A stretch of 64,000 bases of DNA from Progne subis subis (taxonomy: Eukaryota > Chordata > Aves > Passeriformes > Hirundinidae), in contig JAKJHU010000053.1 of NCBI GenBank assembly GCA_022316685.1, positions 2,535,636 through 2,599,635 on the forward strand, given 5' to 3'. Under the pieces are notes generated by a model. The model saw nothing but the letters and a program-made list of their open reading frames with translations. It was not told where the DNA came from and did no database searches. Within the stretch, counting starts at the first letter, position 1; every line of letters begins with the position of its first letter. A program made the position numbers and the translations under genes. This document shows, piece by piece, positions 18,501 through 30,429 of the stretch.

Positions 18501-20554
18501 CTTGGACTACCAAGTGCTGTGATGTAAACCTAATTGTATTCATTCAAAGACCCTGTTTCAAGTACTTGGCACCTTATTTTAGGTTGTGCAGCTTCAGTGT
18601 TAGGAGAGAATGCAGCTTAATTGTCAGCAAGCAGAATGTCACTTGTGACCAGCTGGAATCGGTGATCTAAAAGATTTTTCCAACCTAAATGATTCTATAA
18701 TTATTCTGGAGCTAATAGTTCTCTTCTCCTGCTTAAACTGGCTACTTACTGTAGGTGTTGGTGCTGAGAACAACTGAGTTCAGCAGCTGCAGTACCTATG
18801 TCTGGAGATTACACAGCCAGCTGAAAGCATATGGTTTTAAGGGGAAACTGTGGCTCATTTTAGTAAGGAGAAAAAAGCTCGTCATTCTGTCACTGAATAT
18901 TGTAGGCCTGAAGTTTCTGATAAAATACCCATTTTCAGAGTATTTTCTGTAGCATGCAGCCTCTTGAGCATCTTTGAAATACAGTAGAAACATGTAATTC
19001 ATAACAGAGGTCTAGGTGCCACTACTTCTTTGATATGATGGTAGTAACACTGCTGTATATTATTTCTTTAAATGGGGTAATAAAATGGGTAATTTTCTGG
19101 GTGAAGTGAAAGCACAAATAAGGTGAGAACTCATTCAGTCAGTATTGAAAATGCGAACGACTTTGTTTTCAAGAGTCATAATGGGAGATAATCATAGATA
19201 TACACCACAGACATCTGCAATTGGCACTCTAATACAGTCTGTGGCACAGGGAGTCTAATGCCAATAGCCTTCAGGAAACAATTGAGGAGTGATAAATTGG
19301 TGTGGAAAAGCAACTGAAGTTTAAGTCGCCGTAGGGATGGAAAGGAAATAGAGAAATAGCCTAAACCTGTGCTGTTCAGATGGCAGGAGGAAGAATGGCT
19401 GGTAGACTGTACTCCATAGCCAGGACTGCTGATTTATCTGAACAGGGAGGAAAGCTTGGCTTCAGTTAATGAATATTTAATGAAAAATTGGTGTTTCCCC
19501 CACATTTGTATATCATGTTACTGCATTTCATGAACTGGAAAGACTCAGCATTTCTGCAGTTAGACATACACGAATCCAGATGCACTTATGATACACTCAC
19601 CCCTTAAATCATAAGCACTACACCCTTCCTGCAGTTACCTGGTCCTGCACTGGAACAGCCTTAAAATCAACAGGTAATAGCACTTTAGAGTTTAAAACTA
19701 GCATAAACATCCTGGATGGTAGTTAATGAAAATATACTGATATGTGTACCTAGAGTTCTTGAAGTCCATGTTAGGTCTTTTCTTCCTATGACTTGCATAC
19801 GTTCACAGATCAAAAAGGGAAAAAATACAGTCTGCTGTTTTCACTTGGGTGTGTTTAGTCACTAGCAAAAGCCAAGCTAGTGGAAGATCATCTTCGCTTT
19901 AGTGAATTTGATTTGTATCCAAAGATGTTTTCCTTGCCTAAAGTATTTAGTTCCAGATGTGCAGTGTTCTGATTTCAGTTAGAACAAATGATAAGATGTG
20001 ATTTAAAATGTATATTACAGATGTTATGGAGCTTCATCTGTAACACAGGTGTGTTTTATACCAACCTAGAGGAAATAGAACTGAATGCTGAGAAGTCAAT
20101 GCACAACAAAGGAAATAAAGATAGAATTGTAACTCAGATTCTTTTATTTTGATATGCTGCTGGACAGCATGAATTCTGTCTTAGAGTGTGGTCTTACATC
20201 CTTCTTGTGGTTTGGCTTCTGCCTAACAACTTGCTGAGGGCTGAGAGCTCTGGTGGCAGTTGCTTGTGCTGCGTGATGCCAGAAGTTCTAGGTGTGCTGT
20301 GGTGTGTATGAGAGCACACAGAAACTCTGCCACTCCACAAATCCACTTCCCCTCCATCCTAACCAGATGGACATATCAGATATCCTTGGCAATCTGAAAA
20401 CTTTGGAGCACAAAGCTCCTTTACCTTGTCTGTTTCTAGCCATGCAAGGGGTCCATTTGATAGTGGTAATGCTGATTATGAAACAGAACAAATTCCCCCT
20501 TCCATGAACATTCTTTCCACACCATTCTTCAATACTTGGAATATTAATGTATTT
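15571..20554. other. Intron segment, mostly featureless
   Basis: AT-rich intronic DNA after the CpG island. It contains one CR1 remnant near 18.65 kb. No exon, RNA gene or tandem repeat was recognised otherwise. Confidence 0.5.
18650..18708 (+). mobile_element. CR1-type LINE 3' end remnant
   Basis: CAGCTGGAATCGGTGATCTA, then AAGATTTTTCCAACCTAAATG and ATTCTATAATTATTCT, matches the layout of a CR1 3' tail: GATGATCT, a short gap, TTCCAACC, then ATTCTATG-type 8-bp repeats. It is diverged and severely 5' truncated, as most avian CR1 copies are. The upstream part (18600-18650) may belong to it but is not recognisable. Confidence 0.65.
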
Positions 20555-20560
20555 CTGATT

Positions 20561-20655
20561 TATTTTATTTTATTTTATTTTATTTTATTTTATTTTATTT
20601 TATTTTTTTTTTTTTTTTTTTTTTTTTTTTGGGTTTTGTTTTGTTTTGTTTTTCT
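20561..20655. repeat. (TATTT)8 microsatellite plus 28-T run and (GTTTT)n
   Basis: Eight perfect TATTT units (20561-20600) lead into TA and 28 Ts (20603-20630), then GGGTTTTG and GTTTT repeats to about 20655. On the minus strand this reads as an A-rich tail and could be the decayed tail of a retroelement, but no element body was recognised next to it. Confidence 0.9.
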
Positions 20656-23600
20656 TTTCCATATGCCAAGCCAAGAAATTGCTGAAACTGGTAGGGAGCA
20701 GCTTCACTGACAGCCATGCAGGTGACACTGTACAGAGAGGAAAAGAGTGTGCAAAAAAATGTGCATCAGTTTAATCGGGTGAATTTAAAACTGACTTCAC
20801 AGTCACCTACTGATTTCAAGCAGTGCAGTTTGGCCTCCTGAGATACCTTAACATTTTCCATGTTCAATGCATCTTTAATGGCAGGTTTTTCCTGTCCACT
20901 CTACCTCCAATCCAGAAGAGGTAACACTTGCCTGGTTGACCTGAGTCATCTCAGTTGACAAGTGTGTAAATTTCTGAAAAATATTTACTTTTGTTATCCA
21001 AAGAAATGTCATTTTAAGCCATGCACAATTTCATTTTGCTGTAAGATTTTTGAAAATAGAATCTAGACAAACTTCTCATTCTGGGTAAGATGGGCAGTCT
21101 CAACAGGGAAATGTATTTAACTCAAGTGTGAAAAGTTTTGGGTTTATTTTTTTTAATGCTTTAAGAGGCCTCAGTTTTACTGCTTTTATCTAGTTGGTTT
21201 TATGATATTGGCTTCCAAGGGCAGTGATCTTTGCTTCCAACAGCAAAGTTGGCAATACAGCTATTGAAATGAAAGCTGTTAATGAAATAATAATGATGAA
21301 AGCTATTAAAATTCATTCCTTTAGAAAAAACCTGATATTTTATTATCAGTGGGAGGTTTCTTTCTTCCCGTAGTTTGAGAAAGTAAGAGGAGAATCATGT
21401 TTGTTGAGGGCAGTAAATGGCTACACATGTTCAGCCGGGGATGCAGAACTCTCTGCAGCCTCTGCAGTGGCATTTCAGTGCTCACTGTAGATCCACTTTG
21501 AAAAAGGCAGAAGAGCTACTGGAATGGAAGTTATTGCTGTACATGGGCTATAGCTGTAGTCAGTGTGTGATTTATGCCCGTAGCAACCTCCTTTCTATTT
21601 TTTCTAATAAGCAGAGATTAAGGTCATATGGAAATAGGAATGAGAGTGTCTCAATTAGATCAGGGTGGGCCTCTCAGCCTTTGTACAAGAATATAGGAGC
21701 AATTTTTCTTTTTTTTTTTTTTTGTCTGAAGTCCTTTTCAAGATGCTAATTTAAATACTGTCCTTGTTTGTCCAAGCATGACACAAGTGTATCCTTTTAT
21801 AAATAGAAACAATCTCTACAAGATTGTTAAGCTCAGTTGGTTTGTTAGTAATGTCAACTAAGGAATGTTATTGCTGAAAACACAAAACTTAAAATACATT
21901 TGGTGATCTTGGAGATCTGATTTTTGAGGTTCATTACCTGGGATAGTTGCTAATTATAACATTATTGTATAAACAACATATTCTGCTACTATGTGCTTCT
22001 CAGCTGAAATCAGCTGTAGGACCCTGTGGTCTGGGGATCTCTTGAGGGATCTGTGAGAGATGACCTGGAACAGGTTTTCTGTGCTCATGCAGTGTATAAG
22101 CTACAAGGAAACTTTTCAAGGCCAACAGAGGGAACAAGGGACAGGAAATAGTGAGCTTTGTTCAGTTTGCATTGGATGATGTCTGAAGTACAGCAGTAAA
22201 GTGGTGTAAGCCAATTTAAAGCATGAAGGAGATGCCCACTGGAGTAGGGGAGAAGTATTGTAAAAGCTACACAAGCTACACTTGTTTAATCAGTGCAGAA
22301 GTGGAGCACTGATTTACTGTCCTTTGATTCAAGCCAGTAGATACAACACTTATTTCTCTATAATCCAAGAGTAATGTTCAATTTGGCTGCACTCTTACGG
22401 AGCTGCTGTTAGTTGATCATTTGTCACTGGGAGCAGCTGATGAAATTGAGAAGAAGAGGCATGGGGGTTGAGACAGAAATGTTGCAGTTTTTAATGGAAA
22501 TTCTGTATTGTTCTTTTACAAAGAATACCACAGATTGAAAAAAACACTCGGCCTTCATCTTATTTTACCATGGAGAGGTGATTTTAGGGATCCTTGCTTG
22601 GTGACTGGAAAAATTATTTCCAATGAGTACAACACAGTGTAGTGTCTGCTACATTAATCTTCAGTCAGTAATGTGTATCCAGAAAGAGGATTTAATTAGT
22701 CACTGATTGGTTTTTTGCAATTTCTAATGCAATTTAGCTAGACTTGATTCAAAGCTGTCCAAAGTGGCTAAGATTCTGCGCTCTAAATGTGTTGTGCAAA
22801 CACTAGTGAGTACTCAATTCTTTGTTTTTCTCAGAATGGATATTGTGGAATAAATTGTACAGTAACCTGTATTTAGATATTGCAGTGGTTACCATGGTTC
22901 TCTGTGAAAGTGTAAACACAGAATTTGTGCACTTGAAGTGTGAAATCCTTATGAAATACCTGTGTGTTCTGCTGCTGTGTGTTCAGATTATCCAGCAACA
23001 AAAGACAGGGCTGCCAGGTGCAGGAAAAATATCTCTTGAATTTGAAATCTAAACACCAAAGCAGCTGTATGTGTATGTGTGCACTATGAAATGACTACTC
23101 TCCAGAAAACCTTAAATGAACAAATTGCCTTTTAAGTTGGAGCCCAACAAAGCAAACTTGAGACTGCTTAAATATATAAGGGCCTTCATAAATAAAGCCA
23201 GACGAAGCATTACTCTCACGGGATTCTTAAAACTAAATTGGCATTTACATTAGCTCTTATTCATGTCCTCAGGGAAATAATGTAATGTAATATCTATATC
23301 AACACAATTTAAGTACAGTTCTGGGAATAAGGAAAGCTTGGGCATTTCTATAAACAAGCATCATTTTAATTTAAACTTGGGTCAATCATAGAAATGCTTC
23401 AAAATGGAAAAGTTCAGCTTAAAACTTTTCTGCTTACTCTGATCCCAGTCGGCTAGGAGAGGCAGGTATTTTCTTATGGAAAAACTCTTCTCCCCCTTTT
23501 CAGCCAGTTCAGTCTCAAAAGTTATTTAGGATTACTTTCATTGTGTATGACCTCCCTTTCAGTTCTGTCTCATGAGTGAGATCTCATTTTGCATGTTTAG

Positions 23601-25932
23601 CTTTCTCTGAAGATTAATGTTTGCCCCAGCAATAAGACTCTCCAGATGTGTTATGATCTAATAATGCTGTGGTTAACCCTTGTCTGCTGTCAGCAGCTTG
23701 CTGAACCACCTCCTGCGTTTTACCAAGCCCCAGCATTTGATGATGTAGTTTCCTGGCTCCAAACAGCAAGAGCTATGAGTTGTGTAGGTGGGCAGCTCTC
23801 CCTCCATGGGGTTTGTGTCTGGCACTGGGCTCAGGAGCCACTGCCTCGAGACCACGCTGGAACCACGCTGTTAACTTGGCTTATCCTCCAACATGCCAAA
23901 GCACAGTGATGGAGCAGGGTGTTGAGGATGTCTGTATGGTCATCTTCATGTGCTCAGACCCGTGACTTTGTCGAGTAACTCTGAGTCTCTGAGTTCTTGT
24001 TTCATTTTGGTTTTTTTTTTTTTTTAATTATTGTCTAATTTCTCTGTTGCATGGTGCATAAGTCTTACATCTTTCTTTTCTCTTTGAAGCTGGCTTTGCG
24101 CATCTGTATCTTGTGTAAATGGCTAATGAGTCTTTGTGGCAAAAACAATAAGAGCATCAATAGGCACTAGATTATTTTAATTACTAAGTTTTGAGAATTC
24201 TGTAGAAAGAGGTGTATGAAATGGCTGCTTTCTGATACAAAGTACAAGTCAAACACAAAGAGATAGGAAGCTTCAGGAATCTGATGACTTCTAAACCATG
24301 TATGGAACTTGTAGCATCTGCACCAACAAAAGAAATTAGTATCTGCCACAGAAATTTCGGTGCAAAGACTATGCCAGAGTAAAATAACAGGACTTTCTGG
24401 GTGTGGCCATTGAATCAATGTAATATATATTTTTTTAGTGTGAAGCAAAACTTCTGATCAATATCCAAATAGTTATGTATCAGAAATAAAATGCAAGGAT
24501 CCCCTCAGCTCCTCTTGGCAGAGCTCTGCTGAGAATGTTCTCTCATCTTACCTAATCTATTAGTTTTGAAATCAAAGCTGGTCTGTGTGAGCAGTGCTCT
24601 CAAGAATCTGGTGGACAGTGGAGGAGGACAGGCAGATACAGTTTTTTTATAATATTAGAAGGGTTGGTTACTTGAAATGAAATGGTTTCGGTGGTGTCAT
24701 CTTTGTGTATTTTTAGAATGTGGCATTTGACAAATAGATTGCAATGATAATAAGATACAAGGTCTTACATGAGCCATTGAATTTGGCCTCCTGATGATAA
24801 TAAACAGGTTAGAAAACACCTGCTTTCCTTCTCTACTGCTTCAGTTGAGAAGACTTTGCTCAGCCAAAGCCTATGCTACTCCTTAGGAAGTCACCATCCT
24901 TTCTGGTCTCCAGTAGTGTAACTTGTGAATAAGGTCATCAGTGCTATAATACCTATTTACTTCTTAAACTGAGGCAGAGAGTCACTGTACAACTTTTGCA
25001 CAGATGTGCCAACTACAGGCTGAAGCCCTGTCAGCCCAAGACTCAATGGAAATCATCATTCTTTCAGAGAGGGCTTCTGAAGATTTGCCTAACTCTACAG
25101 TTTCTACTCCCTCTAATGTCATTTTGGGCCGTCCATCATGCAGCAAGACTGTTTTGTTTCTTGAACACTGCAGGAATGTATTAATAGATAAGTGTACTAA
25201 AGCTTTGTTGTCTCTCTTTAAAAGTTTAATGGTAACATTGTAGTCTTTAAACTTTTATTTGTATGTAATTCCACAATGACTAGTTACTTTTGCAAGTAAT
25301 TTTTTTTGCATTGTATTACAAAGACTAGTGGGATAGAGCTAAACATGATATCTGTGGTTCGAGAACTGAAAAATTAATGATTCCTCCTCTAGCCTGCTGT
25401 ATTTGATTTATAATTCATATCTGATAAGAGACATGCTCTTCCGAGCCAGCTATCATCTCTCCATTTACATCTAGGTGGGGTTTTTTTAATTCTTCCTGTA
25501 GTGGGTGCTGGGGAGTTGTGGATTTTGGGCCCTGGAGTGCTTCTGAAGAGTTTCCAGACAGGCATTTTCTCCACCTCTCATTTCCACCTGAGACTCTTTA
25601 TCCTCTGTAGGATCTGGCCCCAGGGCGTGTGTTGCCCCCAAACGTCACAGCTGCTGTCACAGCCCACTGCCATGACCTGTGACTTCTAGCACAACCCAAG
25701 TACATGGTTTACCTTTCAGAGGCACTTGACAGCAGAAGGAAATGGAGAACAACGAGGGTTTTAAGTGTCCTGAGTAGCTGCTTCCAGACACTGCCTCTTA
25801 GGGAGAGGCATGGCTGTGAGCTAAGCTATGAGCACTTTACAGAGCACATCTCTCACTTCCTATGTTTGATCTTTTCCATCTCTCTGGATCTTCCTGGGCT
25901 TATCTGGCTGCATCTTGTCTGCCTCTTGTACT

Positions 25933-25989
25933 GTTTTTTTGTTTGTTTGTGTTTGTTTTGTTTTGTTGTTGTTTGTTTGGGTTTTTTTG
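25933..25989. repeat. T/G simple repeat (TTTG)n
   Basis: Imperfect TTTG/TTTTG units followed by GGGTTTTTTTG. Low-complexity sequence with no coding or RNA signal. Confidence 0.85.
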
Positions 25990-27704
25990 CTGTTCTCTAT
26001 CTCTCAGCAGGCGATCTCCAGGTCAGTCTCTTCAGGTGGATAAGGCCTTTTGTCCAATACATGCACAAAGGGTGTTCCACTGCTTGTTAACCCTCTGAAA
26101 TTCCAGAGTAGAGGCCTTACAAGTTGCAGTTCAAAATCTAATCTCATCTGTTTAGCTGGGGTGGCTTTTAGGGGTTGATGAAACAACTCTTCTGTATTCA
26201 AACTGTAAGTGCTCTTTAGTGGGCCACTGTCTTTATTGTGACTCACACATATTTGGCATCGTCTCCGAAGAAGCTGACCAACATTTCTATCTTCCTCTCT
26301 GCTAAGAAGTTCTGTATTCTTTGTGCATTTATTTGCTCCAGAACAGTAAGCTGAGTTGCTGGCTGGTCAAAAGGGAAAGAGATGTGTAGCAATTAGCCAG
26401 TTTCATTGTCCTCCTCTGAACACAAGAGAGCCCTGTTTAGTGGAGTGAGGCACTGATCCCGCATTTTTGTGATTAATATGTTTTGTGCTTTTGTTTGCGT
26501 CTTTGAGAGTGACGTTATTTATTTTTGTTGCTTCAACTGTTTTGGAAATGAGAAAAAGCTATTTCGATCGTAATATCATCTTGGCGTCATTAAAGAAGTC
26601 TCTTCTTGCCAGTTTTTTTCTTGGTTCCCCTAGAAATACGTATATTTGGGCTGCTTCTGCCATTGTGTGTGTTGTGATATCTCTCCAAAGCATCATACTA
26701 TGCATGTGTGATGGGTGGATGCTTGCATGTCTGATGAGGGATTGATTCCCCTGGGCATGTGAGCCCTGCCAACTCCTCAGTTGGAAAACTTCAAGTTTTA
26801 ATATACATTCTGTATTTTAGTCCCAGTTTGGTCTCTTCTTTTGGAAGGCATTTCTTTTCCTTTTTAATAAAAGAAAGCTTACAGTTATATTGAGCTAGTT
26901 AATTAAACAGCCTGCATCTAATTCAGATCTCTCCTCTTAGTTTTGTTCTCAGTTTTTAACTGTGTCTTCTTAAATAACCTGAGGAAGCTGTGTAAGAACT
27001 ACTGAGATGAGTTGAAGCCCATCTAAAGCTAGAGACTCCAAATCTGATCTGCTGACCTGCCTATTAAAATCTGACTGCAAAGTGATTACTCCAGGGTATC
27101 CAAGGGCCTGCATGCTTCGTTTAGAACCCTTGGAGGGCTTTTGGTCCTCCTGGCTTGGCTGATTGTGTTCCTTCAGCTGCCTTTATCGTGCACATGTCCT
27201 GGGCCTTACCCTTCTGAAAGATGACTGTCTGTGGCCCAAGGACAAGATCCTGTTCTGTTACTCTGAAAGGATGAGCTTTTCAACAGGAGAAAAGAATAAC
27301 ATTTTTCAGCTTCCTCATGGAAACATCTGAATCATTTTGGTTAAAGCCTAAACTGGGGCAAATACTTTACTTGAAGGGCAGAGGTAGCAGAAAGATTGCA
27401 GCCTAACAGTTGATTTGGCAAAGCGATTCAGAAGGGAAAATATGCAATATTGCTTTATACCTGTGCCTTCTCAGTCCCATCAACGGATATCTGAACACAG
27501 TCCCTCAGCCTTTCCATGGCTGCTAGTCGTCAGATGCCTCTCTTCCTTAGTTTTCAAGTTGGACTTTCTAAATTTCAGGAAATGCTGAGCTTTCCCTCTG
27601 AAAGTCAGTCCTCTTAAATCTGCTTCTTCCATAGGGTGACAGTCTTACAAATGTATTGTTTTCTCTCTTTGTTCTTCTGAGTTCAGAAAACAGCCATTTA
27701 AGCT

Positions 27705-27732
27705 AAATTATGTCTTTTAGAAGACATAATTT
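27705..27732. repeat. Perfect 12-bp inverted repeat with 4-nt loop
   Basis: AAATTATGTCTT and AAGACATAATTT are exact reverse complements around the loop TTAG. Two copies of TTTCAGACAA follow at once (27730-27749). Function unknown. Confidence 0.85.
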
Positions 27733-27846
27733 CAGACAATTTCAGACAATTTGCAGTCTGCACCCATTTAAGTGGTAGGGGGCAGGATGGAAAGACAGGA
27801 GAATATAAAATAGTGCTATTATGAATTATTGTGCAGTAAGCAAGGA

Positions 27847-27883
27847 TTTCTTTCTTTCTTTCTTTCTCCCTCCCCCCCACCCC
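27847..27883. repeat. (TTTC)n and C-rich polypyrimidine tract
   Basis: Five TTTC units followed by CCCTCCCCCCCACCCC form about 37 bases of almost pure pyrimidine. Such tracts can form triplex structures in vitro; no function is shown here. Confidence 0.85.
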
Positions 27884-29337
27884 ATCTTAGGTATCTAAAG
27901 AAGAAGTTGCAGGATGGGAAGGGATAGTCTGATTTCCAAGGCAGTAACACAGAAGGAATTTTGCATTTTCTCTAAGAATACATGAACACTTCACTATCAC
28001 TTTCCTGACATTACCTGTGATATTTTGAAGGCTGTTGGAGAGAAGGTACATCAAGGGAGGCTTAGACTGCTGATTCTTACTCTGTATTTGCCAGCCTTGA
28101 CTGGGTCCACGTTCAGAAAGCAGAAACCTGTCAAAAGTCAATACACCTACACTGAATTTCCAAATTATTATTAGTATTCTGCATGCAGATTAGCTTTCTT
28201 ACCTGTATCTTGGAACTAGCTTTCTAAAAATATTAGCAATAGATGAATACAGAATGAATGCCACATTAGGCACACTTTAAAATGCTCTCATATATATGGA
28301 ATCTAAAATTCTTTATTTTAAATTAAAGAAAATAGAAAGGAAAAAAGTCAGAAACCCTAAGGGGAAAGTACTGCATGTTCAGGTCTCTTGTCATGGCTTA
28401 TTTGATTTATAAATATAAAAATGTGTTTGTGTTCTAGAGCTGTGACTGGTCCAGCGTTCTTTCTTGTTATCCTACAACATGACAATCATCCAAAAAGCTT
28501 GTTTCTCTGTGCATACCATGGGATTTTAGGTGCATTATGGTATAAATGTATATCTGGATAAAAACTGTCAATCTCCATTTTTGGGTGAGCCTTAAAGGAA
28601 GGTTCAGGCACAATAAAATAGACGTGTCTAGTGATAGTTCAGCATCACTTCGCTTGCCATGTATGATCACCCTATCAAGAACTGCATCCTGCTGTGATGA
28701 CAGTTTGCTGGAAACTCTCCACAGATTCATTGAAAGTTGGCTGAGCCCCAGTGCCACAAATTACTGGTCAGAAGAGACTGTTTGTAGGGCACAAATCTAT
28801 CCAATTTGTAGTGTTGATTTGATTCTTCTTTTAATTAACACTTTAAAAAGTGTGTCAGCAGAGTGCCAAAAAGATAAGAAATGATCAGCTAAAACATTTT
28901 ATTGCAGCATATGATGCTGTTCCATATTATCATGGAAACATGGCACTTAGATACAGCAATAGTTTATTTCCTGTTACATTTGTTCATTTTATGGTCAGCA
29001 GCAATTTTAAATAAACAGTCTTCAAAACAAACAAAAAAAACCCTGGGGTTTTGCTCTTTTTTCTTTTTGCTTCCTCTCCTCAGTTCTTATCTCCTTTCTC
29101 TGAATTCTTGTTAAGTCCAGTATCTTATTGAATCTAAAACTAACAAGTTGAATATTCCCCCCTTTTAATTTATTTTTTTTGTAAGACTGCTTTCTGTCTG
29201 GTGTTTCTGGCTCAAAGAGGTGATTGGCAGGAATTACATAAGGAGTACACTAGTCTCTAGTCCTTTGGAGATCCTGCAAGTACAGTCAGGATTAATAAAA
29301 TCTGGCAGGCTGTTTTTTGATGAAATCATCTTTCTCC

Positions 29338-29383
29338 TTTTTTTTTTTTTTTTTTTGGTTTGTTTGTTTGAAGCATAATTTTT

Positions 29384-29425
<42 letters not shown>

Positions 29426-29432
29426 CCCCCCC
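29338..29432. repeat. Two poly-T runs (19 T and 39 T)
   Basis: The runs are T19 (29338-29356), a GGTTTGTTTGTTTG spacer, and T39 (29387-29425) followed by seven Cs. The long open frames here on either strand (poly-Phe or poly-Lys) are artefacts of the runs. Confidence 0.9.
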
Positions 29433-29764
29433 ATCTGTTGTTTCCTCGGTGCTCTGTGTGAGACCTGTCTCTCCTCCATCTATTCCTTCAGTCTTGTGAG
29501 GGTAGTGAATGTCAGCATGAAAGATCAGAGCTGGTGTTGACAAGCAGTTTAAATGCACCCTTGCTTATGTTTCCTATAGAATCGCTGGTTTATAGCTGCA
29601 GATGCTGGAAATATTCTGTGCAGGGAGGCTGTTCCAGGTGCTGGAGCCATCGCTACAAAGCAGAATTAGTGCTGTGTAAGGGCTTCATGCTGCTCACAGC
29701 CCAGCATGGAGCAGCCCGGGCCAATTCGCATTCCGAGCTCTCCCTCTGCCCTGCCCTTCCCGGA

Positions 29765-30425
29765 TGACCTTGGCTGGCTGCATGCCCACCCAGCCGCTCT
29801 GGCACTCTCCCCCTCACAGGATGGGAGAAAATGGGATGAAAAACCTCATGGGTTGAGATAAAGACAGGGACGTCACTTACCAGTTGCCATCAGTGACAAA
29901 ACAAACTCAACTCAGGCAAAATTAATTTATTGCCAATTAAAACAGATTTGATCAATGAAAAGCAAAGATAAAACCTAAACACCTTCCCCTTATGCCCCGT
30001 TTTTTGCAAGCTCAGCTTCGTTCCTCCATTCCCTACTCCTCCACCTCTTCCTGCCCCCTGAGCAGGGCCGAAGGGAGGGGAATGTGGGCTGTGGTCAGTC
30101 CATTTCAGCCCCTCTCTGTTGCTCCAGTGTGGGCTCTCCGTGGCCTCCCCGCTGCCGTGTTCCCTCAGGAAATGCCGCCTGCTTCAGCACGGGCTCTGCC
30201 ACAGGCTGCCGTGGGGATTTGCTCTGTGCTGGCTGCCGGGGAATCCGGCATAGCCACTCCCAGGGACATTCCTCACATTTTCCCCTCACTCCAAGGACAT
30301 TCCTCACACTTTTCCCCTCACTCCGTGCAAGTTTTGCCCTTTCCTGAGGTGCCGCGGCCTGGCTGAGGGCTCGCCTCACAGAGCCGCAGCAGCCCTCAGT
30401 GTCTGGGCACAGGCACCCAAACCCT
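29765..30425 (-). mobile_element. Fragment of an avian endogenous retroviral repeat (LTR and flank)
   Basis: Landmarks in order on the + strand: GGCTGGCTGCATGCCCACCC, CTCTGGCACTCTCCCCCTCA, CATGGGTTGAGATAAAGACA, TTGCCATCAGTGACAAAACA, AAATTAATTTATTGCCAATT, ACCTAAACACCTTCCCC, then GC-rich units of the type GCTCCAGTGTGGGCTCTCC. I recognise this order from a retroviral repeat common in songbird and other neoavian genomes, usually seen this way round when the element is on the opposite strand. It is clearly diverged and shortened: the repeated 'CTCC-GTGGG-' units are few, and no gag, pol or env reading frame is present. Strand and exact ends are uncertain, and the class (ERVL or ERVK) is not settled. 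Confidence 0.68.
30264..30324. repeat. 31-bp tandem duplication inside the retroviral fragment
   Basis: GGACATTCCTCACATTTTCC... at 30264 is repeated from 30295 with one inserted base; both copies end CCCCTCACTCC. The unit is 30-31 bp, two copies, nearly identical, so this is a relatively recent duplication. Confidence 0.9.
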
Positions 30426-30429
30426 GAAG

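Larger units (their letters stand above)
20656..29330. other. Intron segment with simple repeats only
   Basis: AT-rich intron. It holds T runs at 21709-21723 and 24011-24025, a T/G-rich (TTTG)n tract at 25933-25989, a (TTTC)n tract near 27.85 kb and a small perfect hairpin at 27705-27732. No gene was recognised. The open frames at 21417-21749 and 23646-23965 show no family resemblance. Confidence 0.5.

Noticed and set aside
21417..21749. 110-codon open frame starting MATHVQPG
   Set aside because: It runs into a poly-T tract (poly-Phe end), and no family resemblance or promoter was seen.
29234..29558. Lysine-rich minus-strand open frames
   Set aside because: They are translations of the poly-T runs at 29338-29425.
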